A stretch of 64,000 bases of DNA from Streptomyces sp. CB02058 (GTDB taxonomy: Bacteria > Actinomycetota > Actinomycetes > Streptomycetales > Streptomycetaceae), in the NCBI RefSeq assembly GCF_001905505.1, contig NZ_LIPG01000001.1, positions 186,001 to 250,000 on the forward strand, in the 5' to 3' direction. The notes beneath the pieces were generated by a model. It saw nothing but the letters and a program-made list of their open reading frames with translations, had not been told where the DNA came from and did no database searches. Both the position numbers and the translations under genes were made by a program. The stretch's first letter is position 1; each line of letters starts with the position of its first letter. Shown here piece after piece: positions 42,404 through 51,388 of this stretch.

Positions 42404-42928
42404 CTAAGCGACGGTCACCGGTGCCTGGATCCGGTACACCTCACCGACGGGCGGGCTTCCCGGCCTGCCGCCGGTGTCCCGGGACGTGGTGAAGGAGACG
42501 GCCGTCCGTGAGCCGGGCTGCCAGAACGTCCGGTAGCGCGGTCCGTTGGCCGCGGGCTCCGGGATCTCCACCAGCGGGACGCCGCGCCGGTCCAGGAGGC
42601 GGTGGAGCTTCTCGAACCGCAGCCGGGGGGCGAAGGGCCCGTAGCGGGCGCGGAGCACCTCGCCCGGCAGGGTGCGGTCGCGGCGGGCGAGCCGGTGCAC
42701 CTGGAGGCTGAAGTGGTGTCCCGCCCAGGGGGCGTCGCCGCGGTCGCGGTGGAAGTGGAACTCGGCGAGACCGTAGTCGCGCACCATGGTCCGCCGGCCG
42801 AAGGCGTTCTCGGCGAAGTCCGTCCCCATGACGGCGGCGACCCGGTCCGGGGAGTCGGCCGGCCGGAGGCCGAGGACCGTGCCGGTGGTGACGGTGTGGA
42901 CGTAGAAGGCCAGGGAGTACGGGGTCAC
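42404..42928 (-). CDS. conserved hypothetical protein
   Basis: The 174-residue soluble protein starts at the GTG at 42928, with GAGGA 8 nt upstream. It is rich in Arg, Phe and His (AEFHFHRDRGDAPWAGHHFS, LRFEKLHRLLDRRGVPLVEI). No signal peptide or membrane helix is present. The mix of strands and helices recalls small immunity-type or SMI1-like proteins, but I see no defining motif, so the function is unknown. It is monocistronic, with a strong terminator. Confidence 0.75.
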   Translation of the reverse strand: MTPYSLAFYVHTVTTGTVLGLRPADSPDRVAAVMGTDFAENAFGRRTMVRDYGLAEFHFHRDRGDAPWAGHHFSLQVHRLARRDRTLPGEVLRARYGPFAPRLRFEKLHRLLDRRGVPLVEIPEPAANGPRYRTFWQPGSRTAVSFTTSRDTGGRPGSPPVGEVYRIQAPVTVA

Positions 42929-43035
42929 TTCTCATTCCTCGGCAGGGAGCAGTCGCGGAGAGTCTGCCCGTCGGCCGACGGGCCCGGCCCCCTGGGGCGG
43001 CTCCGTCGCATCCGCCCGCCGGGACACTCGGCACA

Positions 43036-43662
43036 ATGGACTCCATGCCTTCACCCACCCTGACGGTCGGCTTCGACCTCGACATGACGCTCATCGACTC
43101 CCGGCCCGGCATCAAGGCCGCCTACGAGGTGCTGGCCGCCGAGACGGGTGTGTACATAGACACCGACCTGGTCGTCAGCCGGCTCGGGCCCCCGCTGGAG
43201 GAGGAGATGGCCCACTGGTTCCCGGCCGACGCGGTCGCCGAGGCGTCCGACCGGTACCGCGCGATCTACCCGGAGACGGCCATCACACCGACGACCGCGC
43301 TCCCCGGCGCCCGCGAGTCCGTGGCGGCCGTCCAGGCGCTCGGCGGCCGGGCCATGGTCGTCACCGCGAAGTACGAGCCGAACGCCAAGCTCCACCTCGC
43401 GCACCTCGGCATCGAGGCCGACGTGCTGATCGGCGGGCTCTGGGCCGAGGGCAAGGCGGAGGCGCTCCTGGAGCACGGGGCGCGGATCTATGTCGGCGAC
43501 CACACCGGCGATGTGCGGGGCGCGCACGCCGCGAACGCCCTGTCGGTCGGCGTCACCACCGGTCCGTGCGACGAGGAGGAGCTCCGGGCGGCCGGGGCCG
43601 AGGTCGTCCTGCCGGACCTCACCGCGTTCCCCGCCTGGCTGCGGACGTTCACCGCGGCCTGA
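43036..43662 (+). CDS. HAD-family hydrolase (phosphoglycolate phosphatase-like)
   Basis: This 208-residue protein has HAD motif I GFDLDMTLIDS, motif II VVTAKYEP (Thr), a motif III Lys region (AEGKAEALLEHGA) and motif IV YVGDHTGDV. A small helical cap domain lies between motifs I and II, as in Gph-like phosphatases. It would remove phosphate from a small metabolite. Starts at 43036 and 43045 (ATG) are both possible. It is monocistronic; the 186-bp gap to aspT contains no further gene. Confidence 0.93.
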   Translation: MDSMPSPTLTVGFDLDMTLIDSRPGIKAAYEVLAAETGVYIDTDLVVSRLGPPLEEEMAHWFPADAVAEASDRYRAIYPETAITPTTALPGARESVAAVQALGGRAMVVTAKYEPNAKLHLAHLGIEADVLIGGLWAEGKAEALLEHGARIYVGDHTGDVRGAHAANALSVGVTTGPCDEEELRAAGAEVVLPDLTAFPAWLRTFTAA

Positions 43663-43848
43663 CGCCCCTGGCGGTGCTCGACGCGGGTGACGCTCCGACG
43701 GCCCACGCGCGCCCGATGTGCCGGGCGGCACCCCCAGGTCCGGGTCGGGCGGCCCGGTCTGTCGCGGGTGCCGTCCCGGGACACTGCTGTTAATTTCTCC
43801 CCTATGTCTCAAAAGTGCATTTATCGCCCGATCGGCGGGTGAGGCGGG

Positions 43849-45525
43849 GTGGGTGTTCTCCGCGACAATCCCGCCCTCTCCCTCTTCCTCTGCCTGGCCG
43901 CCGGATACCTCGTGGGCAAGCTGCGGGTCGGTCCGATCACGCTCGGCGGCATCTGCGGCACGCTGATCGTGTCGCTGCTGCTCGGCACCCAGCACATCAG
44001 CGTCGACGAAGACGTGAAGACCGTCTTCTTCGCGCTCTTCATCTTCTCGCTGGGCTACATGGCCGGCCCCCAGTTCTTCGCCAACCTCAACCGCAGCAGC
44101 CTGCGGTTCTTCGCGCTCTGCCTGATCGAGCTGGTCTGCGTCCTCGGCATCGCCTACGGACTGGCCGAGGCCTTCGACCTGGACGTGGGCACCGCCGCCG
44201 GAATCCTCGCCGGAGCGGCCACCGAGTCCGCCGTCGTCGGCACGGCCACCGAGGCCATCGGCAAGCTCAGCGACCTGACCGCGGACCAGATCACCCAGTA
44301 CCAGGGCCACGTGGCCACCGCGTACACGGTCTGCTACCTCTTCGGCCTGATCACCATCGTGCTCTACACCAGCCAGATCATGCCGATGCTCCTCCGCATC
44401 AACCTGGCGGACGACTCGCGCAGGCTGTGGGAGAAGATGCGCGGCGGCAAGAGCGGTCTGGAGTCCGACGAGCGCGAGGCGCTCCCCGGCATGGTCGGCC
44501 GCACCTATCTGGTGACCCACGCCGACGGCCGGACCGTCGGTGACCTGCAGAGCGCGTCCGGCGGCCGGATCACGGTCGAGGGGGTCAAGCGGGGCAGCAA
44601 GCTGCTCACGCCCGAGCCCGGACTGGAACTGACGCTCAGCGACCTCGTCCAGGTGGTCGGCCTGCGGGCCGCCATCATCGAGGCGGGCCGGGAGATCGGC
44701 CCGGAGACCCCCGCCGTGCCGGGGCTCGACACCCCGCTGGCCACCAGTCAGGTCGCCGTCACCGAAAAGGAGACCGTCGGCGCGACCATCGACCGGCTGG
44801 AGAAGCGCCACCCGGAGTTCCGCAAGGACGGCGTCTACATCACCGACGTACTGCGCAACGAACAGCACCTGCCGGCGACCGGGGAGACGACCCTCGCCCG
44901 GGGCGACGTGCTCACCCTGGTCGGGGCCAGGGGCGGGCTGAACCGACTGGTCAAGAAGCTCGGCGCGGTGGTCAAGAACGACTCCACCGACTTCATCTAC
45001 CTCGGCTTCGGCATCGTCGCGGGCTCCCTGCTCGGCCAGGTCGTCGTCAAGGCCGGGGACGTGCCGCTGTCGCTCGGCACCGGTGGCGGCTGTCTGATCT
45101 CCGGCCTGGTCTTCGGCTGGTTCCGCTCCCGCAGCCAGACCTTCGGCGCCTTCCCGCCGCAGGCCGCGAGCACTCTGAAGGACATGGGCCTGGCCGTCTT
45201 CATCGCCTGCACCGGACTGGCCGCCGGGCCCCAGGCCTGGCCGCTCCTCAAGGAGTACGGGGCGCTGCTGCCGGTCGCCGGCATCGCCATGGTCGTCGTC
45301 CCGGCGACGATCTCACTGATCGTCGGGCGCAAGCTGCTGAAGATCGAGAAACCGCTCCTGATCGGGGCCATCGCCGGGCAGCAGTGCTCCACCCCGGCGA
45401 TCACCGCCATCACCCAGGTGGCCCAGAGCTCCGTACCGCTCCTCGGCTACACGATCACCTACACGCTCTCCAACTTCCTGCTGCCACTGACCGGTCCCAT
45501 CCTCGTCGGAGTCCTGGGGGCCTGA
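43849..45525 (+). CDS. aspT: aspartate:alanine antiporter family protein (first copy)
   Basis: The product is 558 residues. Two AspT/YidE membrane halves (LFLCLAAGYLVGKLRVGPIT and FIYLGFGIVAGSLLGQVVVK) flank a central pair of TrkA-C domains (about residues 205-380). Motifs GAATESAVVGTA and AGQQCSTPAITAITQVAQSS are those of the family. AspT exchanges aspartate for alanine and, with the decarboxylase AspD, creates a proton gradient. The GTG at 43849 has GAGG only about 4 nt upstream. It runs directly into a second aspT copy, whose GTG comes straight after its stop. Confidence 0.9.
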   Translation: MGVLRDNPALSLFLCLAAGYLVGKLRVGPITLGGICGTLIVSLLLGTQHISVDEDVKTVFFALFIFSLGYMAGPQFFANLNRSSLRFFALCLIELVCVLGIAYGLAEAFDLDVGTAAGILAGAATESAVVGTATEAIGKLSDLTADQITQYQGHVATAYTVCYLFGLITIVLYTSQIMPMLLRINLADDSRRLWEKMRGGKSGLESDEREALPGMVGRTYLVTHADGRTVGDLQSASGGRITVEGVKRGSKLLTPEPGLELTLSDLVQVVGLRAAIIEAGREIGPETPAVPGLDTPLATSQVAVTEKETVGATIDRLEKRHPEFRKDGVYITDVLRNEQHLPATGETTLARGDVLTLVGARGGLNRLVKKLGAVVKNDSTDFIYLGFGIVAGSLLGQVVVKAGDVPLSLGTGGGCLISGLVFGWFRSRSQTFGAFPPQAASTLKDMGLAVFIACTGLAAGPQAWPLLKEYGALLPVAGIAMVVVPATISLIVGRKLLKIEKPLLIGAIAGQQCSTPAITAITQVAQSSVPLLGYTITYTLSNFLLPLTGPILVGVLGA

Positions 45526-47229
45526 GTGATCGACTTCCTGAACCGCAACATCTTCCAGCCGCACCCCGAACTGCTCGTCTTCCTCGTGATCGCGCTCGGC
45601 TTCCTGCTCGGCAAGGTCCGCTACCGGGCCATCGCCCTCGGCGCGGTGACGGGCTGTCTGGTCGCCGGGCTGGTCCTGGGCGCGCAGTTCAAGGTGGAGA
45701 TCGACGACACGGTGAAGAACCTGTTCTTCATCATGTTCCTGTTCGCCCTCGGATACCGCGTCGGCCCGCAGTTCTTCCGGGGGCTGAGGAAGGACGGTCT
45801 GCCCCAGGTCGTCAACGCGGTCGTCGTCTGTGTGACCGGGCTGCTGGTCTCCTGGCTCTTCGCGGTCCTCCTCGGATACGGACCCGGCCTCGGCGCCGGC
45901 CTGATGAGCGGGGCCCTCACCCAGTCGGCCGCCATCGGTGTCGCCCAGGACGCCATCGGCACCCTGCCCGGGCTCTCCTCCTCCGAGGCCAAGTCCGAAC
46001 AGAACCTCGTGGCCGTCGGGTACGCGGTCACGTATCCGCTCGGCACCATCCTCTGCGCGATGCTCCTGGCGAACGTCCTGCCCAAGCTCTACCGCAGGGA
46101 CCTGGCGAAGGAGAGCGCCGAACTCGCCGCCGAGATGGACGCCCCCGACGAGAGCCCGGACGAGGGCGAGGGCTACTACGAGGTGGTGCTGCGCGCCTAC
46201 CGCGTCGAGCGCCCCGACCTCGTCGGCCGGTCGGTCGCGGACTTCGAGGACCAGCAGAAGCAGCTGGGGCGCCGCGTCTACCTCACGGGAGTCCGCCGCG
46301 ACGGCACGGTCCTGGAGCACGACCAGTCCCGCACGCTCCAGCTCGGCGACACGGTCGCGGTCAGCGCCGTCCGGGGCGACCTGGTCGCCTTCGACCCGCG
46401 TACACACATCGGGACCGAGGCCGACGACGTCGAGCTCCTCGGCTACCGCACCGAGACCCTGCACGTGGTGGCGTCCGAGAAGGCGCAGCTCGGCCGGACC
46501 GTCGAGGAGCTGCGCCGGGAGCCGTTCATGGTCGGCGTGTACGTCGACAAGCTGTACCGGGCCGGGGCGGAGTTCCCCTACCGGCTCTCCACCCGGCTGG
46601 AGCGCGGCGACACGGTGATCCTCACCGGCCCGGAGCGGCTCGTCGGCCCGGCCGCGAAGGCGCTGGGCAAGCCCGTGCCGACGAGCTTCGCGACCGACAT
46701 GGTCTGGGTGGGGCTCGGCATCTTCCTCGGCGGCTGCATCGGTATCCCGGCGCTGACCGCGGGCGGGGTGCCGATCTCACTCTCCACCTCGGGCGGCGGC
46801 CTGATCATGGGCCTGGTCTTCGGCTGGATCCGCGGGCGGTACCCGACGTACGGAAACGTTCCGCCCGGAGCCCAGTGGTTCATGGACACGCTCGGGCTGT
46901 GCGTCTTCGTCGCCGTCGTCGGCATCAACGCGGGACCGAGCTTCACCAGCGGCCTGTCCTCGGCCGGCTGGGGACTGCTGGTCTTCGGCGCCGTGGCCAC
47001 CGTCGTGCCCCTGATCGTCGGCTTCCTGGTCGGGCACTACGTGCAGAAGATCCGCTTCCCGGTGCTCATGGGCGTCCTGGCGGGCGGTCAGACCACCACG
47101 GCGGCGATCGGCGCCGTCAACGAGACCTCGAAATCCCAGATCCCCACCCTCGGCTACACGATTCCGTACGCCGTCGGCAACGTCCTGCTGACGGTGTGGG
47201 GCGCCGTGATCGTCATCCTCAACCACTGA
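45526..47229 (+). CDS. aspT: aspartate:alanine antiporter family protein (second copy)
   Basis: This 567-residue paralogue has the same plan: YRAIALGAVTGCLVAGLVLG, GALTQSAAIGVAQDAIG and AGGQTTTAAIGAVNETSKSQ, with TrkA-C-like domains in the middle (about 205-375). Its GTG at 45526 immediately follows the TGA of the first copy with no gap. The two are clearly diverged rather than a recent duplication. Two adjacent copies may act as a heteromer or export different amino acids; one could also serve a non-aspartate substrate. The decarboxylase gene follows by 32 bp. Confidence 0.9.
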   Translation: MIDFLNRNIFQPHPELLVFLVIALGFLLGKVRYRAIALGAVTGCLVAGLVLGAQFKVEIDDTVKNLFFIMFLFALGYRVGPQFFRGLRKDGLPQVVNAVVVCVTGLLVSWLFAVLLGYGPGLGAGLMSGALTQSAAIGVAQDAIGTLPGLSSSEAKSEQNLVAVGYAVTYPLGTILCAMLLANVLPKLYRRDLAKESAELAAEMDAPDESPDEGEGYYEVVLRAYRVERPDLVGRSVADFEDQQKQLGRRVYLTGVRRDGTVLEHDQSRTLQLGDTVAVSAVRGDLVAFDPRTHIGTEADDVELLGYRTETLHVVASEKAQLGRTVEELRREPFMVGVYVDKLYRAGAEFPYRLSTRLERGDTVILTGPERLVGPAAKALGKPVPTSFATDMVWVGLGIFLGGCIGIPALTAGGVPISLSTSGGGLIMGLVFGWIRGRYPTYGNVPPGAQWFMDTLGLCVFVAVVGINAGPSFTSGLSSAGWGLLVFGAVATVVPLIVGFLVGHYVQKIRFPVLMGVLAGGQTTTAAIGAVNETSKSQIPTLGYTIPYAVGNVLLTVWGAVIVILNH

Positions 47230-47261
47230 CCCACACGACCTGCACGGGAGCGGACACCACC

Positions 47262-48908
47262 ATGCCGAAGACCACCCTCAGCCGGGAAGAGATCCGGTCC
47301 TTCGCCCAGCTCTCCCCCTTCGAGCTGAAGGACAAGTTCATCCAGATCGCGACGGAGGCCCAGCGCGACAAGTCCGGCCAGAAGGGCAAGGCCACCCGGG
47401 CGATGCTCAACGCGGGCCGCGGCAACCCGAACTGGGTGGCCACCGGCCCCCGGGAGGCGTACCACGCGCTCGGCTACTTCGCGATCAGCGAGTCCAGGCG
47501 GGTGTGGACGGCCGACAACCTGGGCGGCATGCCGGAGGAGGCGGGCTGCGCCGAGCGCTTCGAGTACTTCGTCCGCACCAACCCAGGACTGCCCGGCATC
47601 GAGCTGCTCAAGGCGTGCGTCGACCTGGCGGTGAAACGCTTCGGCTTCCTGCCCGACGCCTTCGTGCACGAGCTGGCGGACTCCTCCATCGGCGACAACT
47701 ACCCGGTCCCGGACCGCATCCTGCGCCACACCGAGCAGATCGTGCGGGGCTATCTGGCGGACGAGATGTTCGACCACCGGCCGCCCGAGGGCCAGACGCT
47801 GAGCCTGTTCGCCACCGAGGGCGGCACGGCGGCCATGTGCTACATCTTCGACTCCCTGATGAAGAACGGGATTCTGGAGAAGGGCGACCGGATCGCCCTG
47901 ATGGTCCCGGTCTTCACGCCGTACCTGGAGATCCCGGAGCTCGACACCTACGGCTTCGACATCGTGCACGTGCAGGCCAGCCTGTTCACCGAGACCGGGG
48001 TGCGCCAGTGGCGCTACCCGACGGAGGAGGTCGAGAAGCTCGCCGATCCCTCGGTGAAGCTGGTCTGCTGCGTCAACCCGAGCAACCCGCCCTCGCTGGC
48101 CCTGTCCACCAGGGTCTCCGACCAGATCGTCTCCATCGTCGCCGAGCGCAACCCCGATCTGATCGTCGTCACCGACGACGTCTACGGGACCTTCGTGGAG
48201 GGGTTCCGCTCCCTCGCCGCCGACCTGCCGCGCAACACGCTGCTCGTCTACTCCTACTCCAAGCACTACGGTGCGACCGGCTGGCGGCTCGGGGTGATCG
48301 GGCTGCACGACGACAACGTGATCGACGCGATGCTGGCCCGCCAGTCCCCGGAGCAGAAGGCCCGGCTCGACAAGCGGTACGGGACCCTGTCGCTGGAGCC
48401 GGGGAAGATCCGCTTCATCGACCGGCTGGTGGCGGACTCCCGGCAGGTCGCGCTGAACCACACGGCGGGGCTCTCGCTGCCGCAGCAGGTGATGATGGCG
48501 CTGTTCTCGCTCTTCGACATGCTGGACGAGGGCCAGGAGTACAAGCACCGGATTCGCGCCATTGTCCGGCAGCGGCTCGACCTGCTCCTGGAGGGCGTCC
48601 ACATGAAGATCTCGGAGGATCCGAAGCGGGCGGCGTACTACGTCGAGCTGGACCTGCTCGCGGAGGCCGAGCGGGTCCACGGCAAGGAGTTCGCCGGATT
48701 CCTGGAGCGGAACTACGAGCCCGTCGACCCGCTGTTCCGGCTCGCCGAGCAGACCTCCGTGGTGCTGCTCAACGGCGGGGGCTTCGACGGCCCCGAGTGG
48801 TCGGTGCGGGTGTCGCTCGCCAATCTCGACGACCTCGACTACCTGAAGATCGGCCACCACCTGCGCGTCATCTTCGACGAGTACGCGCGGGAGTGGCGGG
48901 CCGGATGA
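47262..48908 (+). CDS. aspD: aspartate 4-decarboxylase (PLP enzyme)
   Basis: This 548-residue fold-type I PLP enzyme has the AspD opening LSPFELKDKFIQIA, RAMLNAGRGNPNWVATGPRE, the Schiff-base Lys334 in YSYSKHYGATGWRLG, and the loop NPSNPPSLALS. It converts aspartate to alanine and CO2, consuming one proton. Length agrees with the bacterial enzyme, which forms dodecamers. The ATG at 47262 has GGGAG upstream. Position after two AspT genes makes the pathway clear: aspartate in, alanine out, net proton uptake in the cytoplasm. Confidence 0.95.
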   Translation: MPKTTLSREEIRSFAQLSPFELKDKFIQIATEAQRDKSGQKGKATRAMLNAGRGNPNWVATGPREAYHALGYFAISESRRVWTADNLGGMPEEAGCAERFEYFVRTNPGLPGIELLKACVDLAVKRFGFLPDAFVHELADSSIGDNYPVPDRILRHTEQIVRGYLADEMFDHRPPEGQTLSLFATEGGTAAMCYIFDSLMKNGILEKGDRIALMVPVFTPYLEIPELDTYGFDIVHVQASLFTETGVRQWRYPTEEVEKLADPSVKLVCCVNPSNPPSLALSTRVSDQIVSIVAERNPDLIVVTDDVYGTFVEGFRSLAADLPRNTLLVYSYSKHYGATGWRLGVIGLHDDNVIDAMLARQSPEQKARLDKRYGTLSLEPGKIRFIDRLVADSRQVALNHTAGLSLPQQVMMALFSLFDMLDEGQEYKHRIRAIVRQRLDLLLEGVHMKISEDPKRAAYYVELDLLAEAERVHGKEFAGFLERNYEPVDPLFRLAEQTSVVLLNGGGFDGPEWSVRVSLANLDDLDYLKIGHHLRVIFDEYAREWRAG

Positions 48909-48924
48909 CGGGCGGGAGGGCCCG

Positions 48925-49161
48925 CTACCGCGCGGCGGCGCGCTTCGGGGAGCTCTTCCAGACCGACCGGACCACCCCCGCGCCCGCGATCAGGAAGCCC
49001 AGGCCCATCAGCATGCACACCCAGTAAGCGACGGACGGGAAGGGCTCGGTGCCCAGGAACAGCGGGGCCACGGTGACCAGAGTGGCCAGCGCGCCGATGA
49101 AGAAGACGATCGCGCCGACCTGTACGAGCCGGTCGCCTGCGCCTGAAGGAGTAGTACTCAC
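48925..49161 (-). CDS. small two-helix membrane protein
   Basis: The 78-residue product has helices at about residues 13-36 (VQVGAIVFFIGALATLVTVA) and 44-66 (VAYWVCMLMGLGFLIAGAGV), with a basic tail WKSSPKRAAAR. It is a conserved Streptomyces membrane protein without a known role. It converges on aspD (16-bp gap) and is divergent from the cold-shock gene across 165 bp. The ATG at 49161 fits the hydrophobic profile. Confidence 0.85.
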   Translation of the reverse strand: MSTTPSGAGDRLVQVGAIVFFIGALATLVTVAPLFLGTEPFPSVAYWVCMLMGLGFLIAGAGVVRSVWKSSPKRAAAR

Positions 49162-49326
49162 CCGGCCAGGGTAGTTCCCAGCTCGGCGGAACCATTCGGC
49201 GACGTCTTGTGTCAGGCCTCCGGGCCATTAGCCTGGAACCTGGCGGGTCGGTGACCCGCTGTACTGCTATCCGGAGCCGTATCGCGGCTCTCCCGCGCAC
49301 CGACGAGTACGAGGACGAGGACAGAC

Positions 49327-49710
49327 GTGCCCACGGGTAAGGTCAAATGGTTCAATTCGGAAAAGGGCTTCGGCTTTCTTTCGCGCGACGACGGCGCAGA
49401 CGTCTTCGTCCACTCCTCAGTGCTTCCGGCCGGCGTCGACGCCCTCAAGCCCGGCCAGCGCGTCGAATTCGGCGTGGTCGCGGGCCAGCGCGGTGACCAG
49501 GCCCTCTCCGTCGTGATCCTCGACCCCACCCCGTCCGTCGCCGCGGCGCAGCGGCGCAGGCCGGACGAGCTGGCCTCGATCGTGCAGGACCTGACGACCG
49601 TGCTGGAGAACATCACGCCGATGCTGGAGCGGGGCCGCTACCCCGACAAGGCCGCGGGCGCGAAGATCGCCGGCCTGCTGAGGGCGGTCGCCGACCAGCT
49701 CGACGTCTGA
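49327..49710 (+). CDS. cold-shock domain protein with C-terminal extension
   Basis: This 127-residue protein has a CSD in the first 65 residues with RNP1 KGFGFLSRDD and RNP2 VFVHSSV. About 60 extra residues follow (AQRRRPDELASIVQDLTTVL, then MLERGRYPDKAAGAKIAGLL), predicted helical. Typical CspA-like proteins end after the CSD, so this longer type may bind RNA as part of a larger complex. The GTG at 49327 has GAGGAC upstream and a leader of about 100 nt with a short CGGGTC/GACCCG hairpin. The S. coelicolor homologue lies beside mqnD as well, as I recall. Confidence 0.92.
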   Translation: MPTGKVKWFNSEKGFGFLSRDDGADVFVHSSVLPAGVDALKPGQRVEFGVVAGQRGDQALSVVILDPTPSVAAAQRRRPDELASIVQDLTTVLENITPMLERGRYPDKAAGAKIAGLLRAVADQLDV

Positions 49711-49716
49711 GCCCTG

Positions 49717-49747
49717 CCCCGGGCCCGCCCGCCGGGCGGGCCCGGGG
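49717..49747. terminator. 15-bp GC terminator between convergent genes
   Basis: CCCCGGGCCCGCCCG (49717-49731) is followed after one base by its reverse complement (49733-49747). It lies 7 bp past the cold-shock gene stop and 6 bp before the mqnD stop. Confidence 0.9.
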
Positions 49748-49752
49748 GGTGG

Positions 49753-50658
49753 TCAGCGGGCGTCGAAGGACAGCGCGTCCGGCGCCAGCGCGGGGACGAG
49801 CCCTTCGGCCGCCGCACGGGTCAGCAGGCCGCGGATCGCCGCGTAGCCGTGCTCCCCGAGGTCCGCGGTGAACTCGTTGACGTACAGCCCGATGTGCTGG
49901 TCCGCTACGGCGGGGTCCATCTCCTGGGCGTGCTCCTGGACGTACGGCCGTGAGCGCTCCGGGTCGTCCCAGGCCATCCGCACCGACGTACGGACCGAGT
50001 CCGCGAGCTGCCGCAGCGTCTCCTCGCCCAGCGAGCGCTTGGCGATGATCGCGCCGAGCGGGATCGGCAGGCCGGTGGTCGACTCCCAGTGCTCGCCCAT
50101 GTCCGCGAGGCTGTGCAGGCCGTAGTTCCGGTAGGTGAAGCGCGCCTCGTGGATCACGAGCCCCGCGTCCACCCGGCCGTCGCGCACGGCGGGCATGATC
50201 TCGTCGAACGGCATCACGACGACCTCGCCCACACCGCCCGGCACGACCTCGGCCGCCCAGAGCCGGAACAGCAGATAGGCGGTGGAGCGCTCGCTCGGCA
50301 CCGCGACGGTCTTCCCCGTCAGGTCGGCGCCCGCCTCCTTCGTGAGGACCAGCGGCCCGCAGCCACGCCCCAGGGCGCCGCCGCACGGCAGCAGCGCGTA
50401 CTCGTCGAGCACCCACGGCAGGACGGCGTACGACACCTTGAGAACGTCGAACTCGCCTCGCTCGGCCATGCCGTTGGTGAGGTCGATGTCGGCGAAGGTG
50501 ACATCGAGGGCGGGCGCGCCGGGGACCCTTCCGTGCGCCCAGGCGTCGAAGACGAAGGTGTCGTTCGGGCACGGCGAGAAGGCGATCCGCAGGGCGGGGC
50601 CCGATGCTCCCGAGGGAGCGGTCGCGGTGTCAGTCACGGTGTCGGTCGTGTCGGTCAT
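49753..50658 (-). CDS. mqnD: 1,4-dihydroxy-6-naphthoate synthase
   Basis: This 301-residue protein has the MqnD signature FSPCPNDTFVFDAWAHG, followed by DVLKVSYAVLPWVLDEYALL and GGALGRGCGPLVL. It belongs to the periplasmic-binding fold and converts cyclic dehypoxanthinyl futalosine to 1,4-dihydroxy-6-naphthoate in the futalosine route to menaquinone. The S. coelicolor counterpart is SCO4326. Its start overlaps the end of mqnB by 29 bp on the same strand, so the two form an operon; mqnA and mqnC are expected elsewhere in the genome. Confidence 0.96.
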   Translation of the reverse strand: MTDTTDTVTDTATAPSGASGPALRIAFSPCPNDTFVFDAWAHGRVPGAPALDVTFADIDLTNGMAERGEFDVLKVSYAVLPWVLDEYALLPCGGALGRGCGPLVLTKEAGADLTGKTVAVPSERSTAYLLFRLWAAEVVPGGVGEVVVMPFDEIMPAVRDGRVDAGLVIHEARFTYRNYGLHSLADMGEHWESTTGLPIPLGAIIAKRSLGEETLRQLADSVRTSVRMAWDDPERSRPYVQEHAQEMDPAVADQHIGLYVNEFTADLGEHGYAAIRGLLTRAAAEGLVPALAPDALSFDAR

Positions 50659-51349
50659 GTTGGGTCCAACTTTCCACTACAGGTGCGGTCTTCCCGAACG
50701 CCTCGGTGAGCGCGGCCAGGGCGTCCCCGATCCGCCAGGCCGCGCGGTCGCGCGGCCCCACGGTGTTCGAGACGGCCCGGAGCTCCAGGGCCGGTACGCC
50801 GAGCCCGGCGGCGGCCTCCGCGACGCCGAAGCCCTCCATGGCCTCGGCGACGGCCCCGGGATGCGCGGCCAGGAGCTCGGCGGTGCGGGCCGCGCTGCCG
50901 GTCACGGTGGAGACGGTGAGGACGGGGCCCGGCACGGCCCCGGTCGCCGCCGCCACGTCCCGTACGAGGGCTTCGGGCGGCAGGAAGGCGTCCCTGCCGA
51001 AGCCGAGACCGGTGACGGGCACGAAGCCGTCCGGGGTCTCGGCGCCCAGGTCCGCGGCGACGATGCCGGTCGCCACGACGAGGGAGCCGACGGGCGCGGC
51101 GGGAGCGAAGCCGCCGCCGATACCGGCCGAGACGACGAGTGCGTACGGCTCGGACGCGGGCGCCGCGGCGAGGGCGAAAGCGGTGGCGGCGGCAGCCGCC
51201 GCCGGACCCGCGCCGCCCGCCAGGACGTCGAACGGCCCGGCGCGGTGCAGCTGGGCGCCGGGCACCTCCCGGACCTCGGGATCACCCCCGAACGCACGCG
51301 TGACCGCGTCCCGTTCGGCCGGGACGGCGGTCACGACAAGCACCCGCAC
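50630..51349 (-). CDS. mqnB: futalosine hydrolase
   Basis: The 239-residue nucleoside phosphorylase-like enzyme has VVTAVPAERDAV, VVSAGIGGGFAPAAPVGSLV and EAMEGFGVAEAAAGLGVPAL carrying the catalytic Glu region. It removes hypoxanthine from futalosine, the second step of the futalosine pathway. The S. coelicolor counterpart is SCO4327. The 29-bp overlap with mqnD is unusually long. The gene upstream on the same strand (DUF2771 lipoprotein) is 39 bp away and may be cotranscribed. Confidence 0.95.
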   Translation of the reverse strand: MRVLVVTAVPAERDAVTRAFGGDPEVREVPGAQLHRAGPFDVLAGGAGPAAAAAATAFALAAAPASEPYALVVSAGIGGGFAPAAPVGSLVVATGIVAADLGAETPDGFVPVTGLGFGRDAFLPPEALVRDVAAATGAVPGPVLTVSTVTGSAARTAELLAAHPGAVAEAMEGFGVAEAAAGLGVPALELRAVSNTVGPRDRAAWRIGDALAALTEAFGKTAPVVESWTQHDRHDRHRD

Positions 51350-51388
51350 GGCGGTGGTCCTCGGATTCTTCAGGGTGGTTCGAGGAGG

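Noticed and set aside
43663..43848. Riboswitch or small RNA in the aspT leader
   Set aside because: Only short GC hairpins and a brief A/T-rich stretch are visible; no known fold was recognised.
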